A stretch of 35,376 nucleotides of DNA from Acholeplasmataceae bacterium (GTDB lineage: Bacteria > Bacillota_I > Bacilli_A > ML615J-28 > CAG-313): contig DUPC01000046.1 in the NCBI GenBank assembly GCA_012838545.1, positions 1 through 35,376 on the forward strand. Reading direction: 5' to 3'. Both the position numbers and the translations under genes were made by a program. Below are positions 29,004-35,376 of this stretch, in pieces. The notes under the pieces were generated by a model. The model was not told where the DNA came from, searched no databases, and saw only the letters and a program-made list of their open reading frames with translations. The first letter of the stretch is position 1. Each line of letters opens with the position of its first letter.

Positions 29004-29891
29004 ATGAGCGATTTGTTAATTAAATGCCTTTCTTACAGCCAAGCGGTGCGAATATATGTGGCAAACACCAAAGATATCATCAACGAAATCGGCGATCGGT
29101 TAAACTATTTCCCGAGTGCCCTCGCCGCAATGGGCCGTGTCTTGACAGTCGGCGCCATGATTGGCAGTACCTTAAAGGGCAACGAAAGCGTAACCGTGAA
29201 AGTTGAAGGAAACGGCCCTATCGGCCTAATCATGGTAGATGCCAACCCTAAAGGGGAAGTTAGAGCTTACTCGCAAAACCCTCATTGCCATTTCGAAAAC
29301 CCGGATACGCACAAACTCGATGTTCGCAACACCGTGGGAAACCGCGGGTTTATCAGCGTCATTAAAGACCTAAAACTCAAAGAACCGTTTATCGGCACCG
29401 TTCCGATTATTTCGGGGGAGATTGCCGAAGACTTTGCTTATTACTTTAACATCAGCGAACAAATCCCTTCGGCGGTTTCTTTAGGGGTATTGGTTGACGA
29501 AGATTCGCGAGCGATTCATGCGGGGGGGTTTATGGTGCAGTTATTGCCTAATGCTTCGGAGGAAGTAATAGAAAAGCTTGAAGAAAAGATTAAACAACTT
29601 CCACCGATGTCAAAACTTTTAAGCCAAGGTAATACAATCGAGCAAATCGCCAAACTTATTGGCGACGAAACGACTACTATAATCGAAACCCTTCCTCTAG
29701 AATTTAAATGTTCTTGTTCAAAAGAACGTTTTGCCAGAGGTATTCTCTCATTAGGAGCCGAAGAAATAAAACAGATGATTGAAGAAGACAAAGAAGCCAG
29801 AACCATTTGCCATTTCTGCGGAAACGAATATTATTTTCCGCAAAATGAATTGAATACCATTTTGGAAAGTGCAAGCAAGAAAAGAAAATGA
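29004..29891 (+). CDS. hslO: Redox-regulated chaperone Hsp33
   Basis: Hsp33 is a cytoplasmic holdase activated by oxidation of a zinc-bound cysteine centre. The 295-residue protein has normal length and both C-terminal motifs: CSCSKERF (Cys236 and Cys238) and CHFCG (Cys269 and Cys272). The N-terminal domain contains GNGPIGLIMVDANPKGEVRAY, typical of the family. ATG has GGGAG 6 nt upstream. The TGA stop lies inside the stem of the following terminator. The gene may share yebC's transcript or have a weak promoter in the 73-nt gap (an AT-rich CATAAT near 28979 is a candidate). Confidence 0.95.
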   Translation: MSDLLIKCLSYSQAVRIYVANTKDIINEIGDRLNYFPSALAAMGRVLTVGAMIGSTLKGNESVTVKVEGNGPIGLIMVDANPKGEVRAYSQNPHCHFENPDTHKLDVRNTVGNRGFISVIKDLKLKEPFIGTVPIISGEIAEDFAYYFNISEQIPSAVSLGVLVDEDSRAIHAGGFMVQLLPNASEEVIEKLEEKIKQLPPMSKLLSQGNTIEQIAKLIGDETTTIIETLPLEFKCSCSKERFARGILSLGAEEIKQMIEEDKEARTICHFCGNEYYFPQNELNTILESASKKRK

Positions 29892-29915
29892 GCTATCAAA
29901 ACAGCTCATTTTTTC
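29886..29915 (+). terminator. Terminator after hslO
   Basis: 9-bp stem AAATGAGCT/AGCTCATTT (29886-29894 with 29903-29911, 8-nt loop) followed by T residues. The stop codon is part of the stem. Confidence 0.9.
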
Positions 29916-30087
29916 TTTTGCTTTTCCTAAATTCTTTTTCCTAACCCTGGCAGAAAGGAACAAATGGGAAAACCTTGTTTCGATAATCCTTAACCATTTG
30001 GTTGGAATCCCTTACAATTAAATTGCTTTTGGGCAATACTCCTATAAAAATCTAATTTTGTTTTTCAATAAAAATTGTGCACATTTT

Positions 30088-30128
30088 AACAACGTGCCCA
30101 AATTTTTTCGTTTTTTGGACACGATGTT
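30088..30128. repeat. Imperfect 15-bp palindrome in a noncoding gap
   Basis: AACAACGTGCCCAAA (30088-30102) pairs with TTTGGACACGATGTT (30114-30128) with two mismatches and a T-rich loop. It is the only structure in the 304-nt gap 29892-30195, apart from a TATAAT at 30133-30138 on plus. No T tract follows it on either strand, so it is not a standard terminator. I found no gene in the gap. Confidence 0.5.
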
Positions 30129-30195
30129 GAAATATAATCATAATTAATTCAAATAAAATTCCACATTTAATATCAAAAAAATGACTTTATTCTTT

Positions 30196-30834
30196 TTAAA
30201 TTCTTTCTCCACAACGTTTGCAGAAACGATCGTTTGAGGAAACCGTGTTGCCACAATTGCTACAGTAATTCATTTGATTGAAATCGTTTCGGTCGCTGGT
30301 TATTCCGCCGGCAGCTTTATAGGCGGCTTTCAAAGAAACATTGCCAAAGATTTTGAAAAGGAAAATCACAACGCATGCACCAATCGCAATAAAAAGAATG
30401 GGACCAAATTGAAACATATCTTGGTTGTTTTTAAAAATCAACAAGTACCCATACACTTCTTCTGGAAACCAATCCGGTGCGGTATCTGGTAGGAGCCCTA
30501 ATAGTTTTGGCAAAAAGATTAAAAACAACAAGAAAAACAAAGCGGTAAAGACTTGGTTACCCACGCGGATTTTTTGAGGTTTGGCCAATAACTTAAAAAG
30601 ATGGACAATCGCTAAAATAAGGAAACATAAAACCGGTATTCCCACCAATAGGGCAAATAACCCGAAGAAGGCTAAGCTTTCCCAAACTTTGTCTTTAACT
30701 ACTTCGATGGTTAGTTCAATTATATTGCGAAAGGTAATGGAATCGCCAAAAAGTGTTATGACCGGCATAAAAGCAAAGGCAATTAAAACGCCTAGCGAGG
30801 AAAAACCGATTAAAGCACGGAATAATTTGTTCAT
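30196..30834 (-). CDS. Membrane protein with C-terminal zinc ribbon
   Basis: The 212-residue protein has about four membrane helices (roughly 7-28, 54-83, 93-112, 142-162). It ends in a zinc-ribbon YCSNCGNTVSSNDRFCKRCG with Cys191, Cys194, Cys205 and Cys208. Such tails occur in many Firmicutes membrane proteins of unknown role. The ATG has AGGAAGG 6 nt upstream. It lies 15 nt after the trkH stop and so is the last gene of the M50-Maf/trkA/trkH operon. A role in potassium transport or protease function is inferred only from location. Confidence 0.85.
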   Translation of the reverse strand: MNKLFRALIGFSSLGVLIAFAFMPVITLFGDSITFRNIIELTIEVVKDKVWESLAFFGLFALLVGIPVLCFLILAIVHLFKLLAKPQKIRVGNQVFTALFFLLFLIFLPKLLGLLPDTAPDWFPEEVYGYLLIFKNNQDMFQFGPILFIAIGACVVIFLFKIFGNVSLKAAYKAAGGITSDRNDFNQMNYCSNCGNTVSSNDRFCKRCGERI

Positions 30835-30849
30835 AATAAACCTTCCTTT

Positions 30850-32283
30850 TTAATAACTTTTTTTCCATGTATGTGGAAGAAACAATATTAACATTGGGAA
30901 TATTTCCAATCTTCCCGCTAACATGATAAAGGATAAAACAAGTTTGGAGAAATAACTGTAACCGTTTAAGTTTCCATACGGTCCGATTTCCCCGAGCACC
31001 GGTCCCACATTGCTGATGCATGAGGCGATGGCGGTAAAGTTGGTTTCAAAATTAAAGCCGTCAAGGGATATTAGTGATAATCCCACAATGAAAACCAAAA
31101 TATAAACCATCATATAAGCCTGAACGTCTTGGATAATCGTACGTTTGACTTGAGTATTTTCAAATTTCAAGGTTTGCACCATCCGGGGACTGATCATTTT
31201 TTTAATGCTTTGGAAGGCTGATTTAAAAAGCATCGCAATCCGGGAAACTTTTATTCCCCCGGCTGTCGATCCTGCACAACCTCCGGAAAACATTAAAAGT
31301 ATTAATATTAATTTGGATAAAGCCGGCCATAAATTGAAATCGGTTGTCGCAAACCCCGTGGTGGAAATTATCGTTGTCACCTGGAAAAAGGCATAGCGAA
31401 ATGATTGACCGGAAAAAGTGGAAGAAATATTTAAGGCAATAATGATTGTTGCTAGGGAAACAAAAGCTAAATACCATTTTACTTCTTCATTGCGTAATAC
31501 AAAAATGATTTTACCCAGTAGGATAAAGTAGAAAAGATTAAAGTTGATGGCAAACAAAAGCATTCCTACCGAAATAACATAATCGATATATGCACTGTTG
31601 TAGAAAGCAATGCTAGCATTTTTAACACCAAAACCTCCGGTTCCCGCCGTGGAAAAACCATGAACGATGGCATCAAACAAAGGCATTTTGCCCAAGTAAA
31701 GCAAAATGATAAGGATTAGGGTCATCCCGGTATAAATGCCATAAAGAATTCGAGCGGTAACTTTTAGCTTGGAAACCAATTTTCCGACTTGAGGGCCGGT
31801 TGTTTCTGAACTCAGAAGATAAAAAGCTTGACTGTTGTTAGGCAAAAAAGTCAAAACAAATACGAGAATTCCCATGCCGCCTATCCAGTGCGAAAACCCA
31901 CGCCAAAGCAAGATGCCATGGGAAAGGATTTCGACATCTTGGACAATCGTTGACCCGGTTGTGGTAAAACCGGAAGCAGATTCAAAAAAAGCATCAACGA
32001 AATTAGGAATCTCCCTGCTTAAAACGAAAGGCAAAGCTCCAAACAGCGCCATCATAATCCACGCCAAAGCCACGATGACAAACCCGTCTTTGGCATAGAT
32101 TGCTTTGTTTTCGGGTTCTTTCCCCGCCATAATTTTTCCTATCACCAAACACGCGGCTATCGAAACGATAAAAGGCATTACCGGTTCGTGATAGTAGATA
32201 GTAAAGCCTAGCGGCAAAAACATCAACAGCCCTATTGTTCTTAAAATCCTGCCAAGGATAAATCTAATCATTCGATAATTCAT
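30850..32283 (-). CDS. TrkH/KtrB potassium uptake membrane subunit
   Basis: This 477-residue channel-like subunit has four M1-P-M2 repeats. Selectivity filter regions can be seen as SGFTTTGSTI, STAGTGGFG, STTGFATTD and SNVGPVLGE, with the cytosolic gating loop near GGCAGSTAGGIK. It would carry K+ (or Na+/K+) together with the TrkA regulatory subunit encoded just upstream. I chose the ATG at 32283 because GGTGA lies 5 nt upstream; an in-frame GTG at 32292 overlaps the trkA stop and has no ribosome binding site. The naming TrkH or KtrB is not certain. Confidence 0.93.
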   Translation of the reverse strand: MNYRMIRFILGRILRTIGLLMFLPLGFTIYYHEPVMPFIVSIAACLVIGKIMAGKEPENKAIYAKDGFVIVALAWIMMALFGALPFVLSREIPNFVDAFFESASGFTTTGSTIVQDVEILSHGILLWRGFSHWIGGMGILVFVLTFLPNNSQAFYLLSSETTGPQVGKLVSKLKVTARILYGIYTGMTLILIILLYLGKMPLFDAIVHGFSTAGTGGFGVKNASIAFYNSAYIDYVISVGMLLFAINFNLFYFILLGKIIFVLRNEEVKWYLAFVSLATIIIALNISSTFSGQSFRYAFFQVTTIISTTGFATTDFNLWPALSKLILILLMFSGGCAGSTAGGIKVSRIAMLFKSAFQSIKKMISPRMVQTLKFENTQVKRTIIQDVQAYMMVYILVFIVGLSLISLDGFNFETNFTAIASCISNVGPVLGEIGPYGNLNGYSYFSKLVLSFIMLAGRLEIFPMLILFLPHTWKKSY

Positions 32284-32288
32284 ATTAA

Positions 32289-33644
32289 TCACCGAATTAT
32301 TTCGTTCAAATCGTCAAACATCGTGTTGGTGGTAACAATGATAACATTATCGCCAACTTGAATTTTATCCTCGCCGCTTGGAACAATGATTTCTTTTCCT
32401 CTGATAATACATGCTACCAAAATATTATCCTTGAGTTTAAGATTTTTTAGCGGTATGTTGGTCACCCGATTGGACTTTTTCACGCTGAATTCAATGGCTT
32501 CAACCAGGTTGTTAACAAGTTTATAAAGGGTCTCAACACGGCTGCTTTTTTTTGAGCTCATGGAACGGACATATTGAACGATTAAATTGGCCGTTAACTG
32601 TTTCGGCGAGACTACCGTATCGACACCAATGCTGGAAAGCATTGGAAAAAGCGACATTCGGTTTACTTTAGTAATGACTTTCTTAAGGTTTAGTTTAGAA
32701 GCATACATCGAAGTAATGATGTTTTCTTCATCGATTCCGGTTAAAGAAACAAAAGCATCGTTATATTCGATTCCTTCTTCGATAAGTACGCTTTGGTCGG
32801 TTCCGTCGCCATAGATGATTTGGGCACCCGATAATAAAACACTTAATTCTTTGCATCGCTCCCAGTTGTTTTCGATAATTTTAACATTGATGCCATCTTC
32901 AAGCAAACGTTTGGCAAGGTAATAAGCAATTCGCCCTCCCCCCGCAATCATCACATTTTTGATTTTCTTCGATTCTAAACGGATTTTCTTGAAGAAATCC
33001 ACAATATTGCGATGGGAACCCGTGACATGAATTCGGTCCCCTTCCTCTAATACAAAGGTGCCGGTTGGAATATATACTTCGCCGTTACGCTGAACCGCGC
33101 AGATTAATACCTTAAACCCCAGCTTTTGCCTAATCGAAGATAAGCTTTCCCCGATTAACGGGCAGTCAACGGGAAGTTTTACTTCCACCATATCGACTTT
33201 GCCTTTGGCAAAATAATCGATTTTCAAGGCTTGCGCAAAATTCAATATTCTGCTGCATTCAACCGCCGCTTCCAATTCGGGATTGACAATCATGCTTAAA
33301 CCCAGGTCGTCTTTTAAACGGATTACTTGTTCTGAGTATTCCGGTGTTCTGACTCGGGCGATGGTATGCGATGCGCCGGCTTTTTTGGCAAACAGACAAG
33401 TTAAAATGTTGACTTCGTCACCGGATGTTACGGCTATCACCAAATCGGCACCATCAACTCCGGCTTCTTTTTGAATTTCAAAGCTGGTGCCGTTGCCACA
33501 TACGCCTTTAATGTCATATTTGTTAATCAGGTTTTCGATAACTTCCGAATCGCTATCGATAACGACAAGAGAATGTCCTTCCTTTGCCAAGTGATCGATT
33601 AGCGCGGTTCCGACCTTTCCACTTCCGACAATGATAATGCGCAT
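32289..33644 (-). CDS. trkA: TrkA potassium transport regulatory subunit
   Basis: This 451-residue cytoplasmic protein has two tandem TrkA-N/TrkA-C units. GSGKVGTALIDHLAKEG starts the first nucleotide-binding fold and AGGGRIAYYLAKRL starts the second. Each is followed by a TrkA-C domain ending near residues 225 and 450. This doubled form is typical of TrkA rather than the single-domain KtrA. The ATG at 33644 has AAAGGA 9 nt upstream and lies inside the 3' end of the M50-Maf gene, overlapping it by 46 nt. It regulates the TrkH/KtrB channel encoded next. Confidence 0.94.
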   Translation of the reverse strand: MRIIIVGSGKVGTALIDHLAKEGHSLVVIDSDSEVIENLINKYDIKGVCGNGTSFEIQKEAGVDGADLVIAVTSGDEVNILTCLFAKKAGASHTIARVRTPEYSEQVIRLKDDLGLSMIVNPELEAAVECSRILNFAQALKIDYFAKGKVDMVEVKLPVDCPLIGESLSSIRQKLGFKVLICAVQRNGEVYIPTGTFVLEEGDRIHVTGSHRNIVDFFKKIRLESKKIKNVMIAGGGRIAYYLAKRLLEDGINVKIIENNWERCKELSVLLSGAQIIYGDGTDQSVLIEEGIEYNDAFVSLTGIDEENIITSMYASKLNLKKVITKVNRMSLFPMLSSIGVDTVVSPKQLTANLIVQYVRSMSSKKSSRVETLYKLVNNLVEAIEFSVKKSNRVTNIPLKNLKLKDNILVACIIRGKEIIVPSGEDKIQVGDNVIIVTTNTMFDDLNEIIR

Positions 33645-35311
33645 AAATCATATTCCTTTAACCTTTCTTTTAAACTTTGATAAAGGTTGGCAATTGGCAA
33701 ACCAACCACATTGTAATATTCGCCTTTAATGCTTGTAATATATCTTCCAGCCATTCCCTGAATGGCATAAGCGCCAGCTTTGTCCAAGACATTTTCTTTT
33801 TTGATGTAGTCTTGAATTTCCTCCATCGGCATTGGAGCAAAGGTAACTTCCGTCACTTCCGCAAACGTCTTCGCTTCATCTTGATAAATTATACAAACTC
33901 CCGTGATGACCTGATGAGTTCGGCCTTGGAGTAAATTCAGCATCCTTACAGCATCCTCGGTATTTTTAGGTTTCCCTAAAACCTCGTTATCAATTAATAC
34001 GATCGTATCGGCTCCGATAACCAGATGTTTCGGTTTTTCCCGATACACCGCTTCCGCTTTCGCCTTCGCAACTTGTTGGATGGCTACGAGCGGTTCCACG
34101 TCGCTTGGGAATGTTTCTTCCGCATCCTGCACCACCACATCAAAAGGAATCTTTGCATTGGCCAATATTTCTTTTCTTCTTGGCGATTTCGATGCCAAAA
34201 TGATTAATGCTGGATTTTCGGCACGTTTGATTTGGTCTTTCAAATCTTTGGTTAACATTTTTATTTGCTCCTCTTCCGCTAGGTATGATTGTTTATGAGC
34301 TGTTCTTAATACTTTTTTTAGGATATTTTGGCTTTCCTCAGGGTTTTTATCCACGAGCCATTTCTTTATGGCATTCGCAATTCCGCCCAGTCCCGTTTTT
34401 TCTTTATTGATTTGCTTTTTGAAATTTTTTTCCAAACCGTTGTAAAGGGAAAGAGCGTGTTTTTGATCTCCGTAAAGAGCGATAGCGATAAAATACAATA
34501 CTTCAATCAAGTTTCCGTATAGCGAAATCATTGATCCCCTTTTTTGATACATTTCTTTGATTTGATCGATTCTTTGTTCATCATGACGCGCTAACAAAAC
34601 GAAAAAACGCATGATTTCGATATAAGCATCAAAAGTATTGGCGAAACTCAATCTTTCTTTTCGAGGCGGTAGCACAATGTCCTGATATAGGTTATCGTCA
34701 TTAAGTTGGGAAGCAATTTCCAAATTAAGGAGAATTTTTTTATATATATCCGGATTTTTCTTATATAAACGGTGATTGTAACCGTCATTGGTTAAACCAA
34801 TAAAAGGCAAAGCATTCATCAACGCCAACAAGTAATTCATCCATAAGCCGCTGATAAGAATTCGGTTAACTGTTTGGGCATAGGGACCAAATTGAACCAT
34901 AACCAATAAAAGAGCAAACAGAAAAAAGTTGATGATAATCCCACCGTAATTGAATAGGAAAAAGGCTTTGTTTTCTTTGTCTTTCGGAATCATCAAACAT
35001 TGCCCGCCCAAGCCGTTGAACGGAATCCGTTTTACTCGCAAAGGTTTGTTAGTCGGTTTTTGAATCAAAGTTTTTCCCACTTGAAAGGAAATAAAACGAT
35101 AACCGGTAAGCAGTCCAAAGATTAAATGGCCTGCTTCATGGATAATAATTCCCACAAAAAACCAAATAATCAAAAAAAGACAAGTCCAAAGGTTAAATAT
35201 TTCCGAAAATTCATAACGGTAAAAAAGGATCGGAAGAGGCGAAAAAGCGATTACTAATACTGCTAAGGCAAGCAAGGCTTTTTTGATTTTTTGCTTTGTT
35301 TTGTTCTTCAT
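33599..35311 (-). CDS. Fusion of M50-like membrane metalloprotease and Maf nucleotide pyrophosphatase
   Basis: The 570-residue frame has two parts. The first 340 residues form a membrane protein resembling M50 site-2 proteases: membrane helices, HEAGH zinc motif at 58-62 and a later NDGY (175-178) in place of the usual LDG. The second part, from about 366, is a complete Maf/YhdE domain: LASKSPRRKEIL (372-383), IGADTIVL with Asp435, and YYNVVGLPI. Maf enzymes hydrolyse noncanonical nucleoside triphosphates. I see no stop between the parts. An internal ATG at 34258 (Met352) has GAGGAG 9 nt upstream, so Maf (219 residues) may also be made alone. The start ATG 35311 has AGAGG 8 nt upstream. The C-terminal tail overlaps trkA by 46 nt. 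Confidence 0.9.
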   Translation of the reverse strand: MKNKTKQKIKKALLALAVLVIAFSPLPILFYRYEFSEIFNLWTCLFLIIWFFVGIIIHEAGHLIFGLLTGYRFISFQVGKTLIQKPTNKPLRVKRIPFNGLGGQCLMIPKDKENKAFFLFNYGGIIINFFLFALLLVMVQFGPYAQTVNRILISGLWMNYLLALMNALPFIGLTNDGYNHRLYKKNPDIYKKILLNLEIASQLNDDNLYQDIVLPPRKERLSFANTFDAYIEIMRFFVLLARHDEQRIDQIKEMYQKRGSMISLYGNLIEVLYFIAIALYGDQKHALSLYNGLEKNFKKQINKEKTGLGGIANAIKKWLVDKNPEESQNILKKVLRTAHKQSYLAEEEQIKMLTKDLKDQIKRAENPALIILASKSPRRKEILANAKIPFDVVVQDAEETFPSDVEPLVAIQQVAKAKAEAVYREKPKHLVIGADTIVLIDNEVLGKPKNTEDAVRMLNLLQGRTHQVITGVCIIYQDEAKTFAEVTEVTFAPMPMEEIQDYIKKENVLDKAGAYAIQGMAGRYITSIKGEYYNVVGLPIANLYQSLKERLKEYDLCALSLSEVERSEPR

Positions 35312-35331
35312 ATATCTTACCTCTTAGTATA

Positions 35332-35360
35332 ATTATAGCACTTTTTCCCTTATTATACAA
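35332..35360 (-). promoter_or_regulatory. Promoter of the M50-Maf/trk operon
   Basis: -35 TTGTAT (35355-35360), 17-nt spacer and consensus -10 TATAAT (35332-35337) on minus, 21 nt before the ATG at 35311. A second TATAAT (35352-35357) overlaps the -35; its own -35 would be near the right edge. Confidence 0.7.
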
Positions 35361-35376
35361 TATAAAACAAAAAAGG

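Noticed and set aside
29892-30195. Possible small gene in the 304-nt gap
   Set aside because: I saw no frame with both a ribosome binding site and reasonable composition.
33599-33644. Frameshift at the Maf/TrkA overlap
   Set aside because: Both frames are complete, and TrkA has its own ribosome binding site; a 46-nt overlap with an extended Maf tail is enough to explain it.

Overview
This 35.4 kb window is a chromosomal segment of a low-GC bacterium on the Firmicutes/Bacilli side near the Mollicutes and Erysipelotrichia. TGA is used as an ordinary stop (for example at the ends of the lysS, hslO, trkA and YheC/D-like genes), which excludes the Mycoplasma/Spiroplasma code. A murA homologue argues for peptidoglycan synthesis. 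A yabP-yabQ pair and a YheC/YheD-type ATP-grasp gene argue for an endospore-forming lineage or a recent descendant of one. I cannot name the genus from sequence alone. No rRNA, IS element, prophage or CRISPR array was seen.

Left third (1-9.7 kb, all minus strand). A giant open reading frame starts at 5521 and is still open at base 2 (at least 1840 codons). It is preceded by a smaller paralogue (5779-8292, 837 aa) and by murA (8401-9648). Both large proteins begin with a CvpA-like four-helix membrane domain and continue as very long acidic helical proteins with a recurring '[VI][DN]W..E' motif. This pair is the most striking and least explained content of the window.

Middle (9.7-21.9 kb). A plus-strand operon encodes malic enzyme, aspartase and an M55 D-aminopeptidase. 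Next comes a divergent cluster of three ATP-dependent amide-bond-forming enzymes: an ATP-grasp ligase on minus, then a YheC/D-like ATP-grasp and a MurF-like ligase on plus. The spacer between them holds sequences resembling late-sporulation (sigma-E/K type) -10 boxes, and both ATP-grasp genes lack a good AUG start. A 44-residue Tyr-rich single-helix protein follows. A minus operon then encodes a HAAS/DUF4097-like membrane protein and a serine hydroxymethyltransferase with two N-terminal membrane helices. A tRNA-Tyr/tRNA-Gln operon and yabP-yabQ complete the region.

Right third (21.9-35.4 kb). lysS is coupled to a MntP-type manganese exporter gene. A minus operon encodes a MacB-like ABC transporter, a helical protein of unknown function and threonine aldolase. 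yebC and hslO (Hsp33) lie on plus. A minus operon encodes a membrane metalloprotease fused to Maf, TrkA, TrkH/KtrB and a membrane protein with a C-terminal zinc ribbon.

SHMT and threonine aldolase both act in glycine/serine/threonine metabolism. Malic enzyme plus aspartase links aspartate, fumarate, malate and pyruvate, but no fumarase is visible in the window. The ligase cluster, yabPQ and possibly the D-aminopeptidase fit a sporulation or envelope theme. That link is inference.
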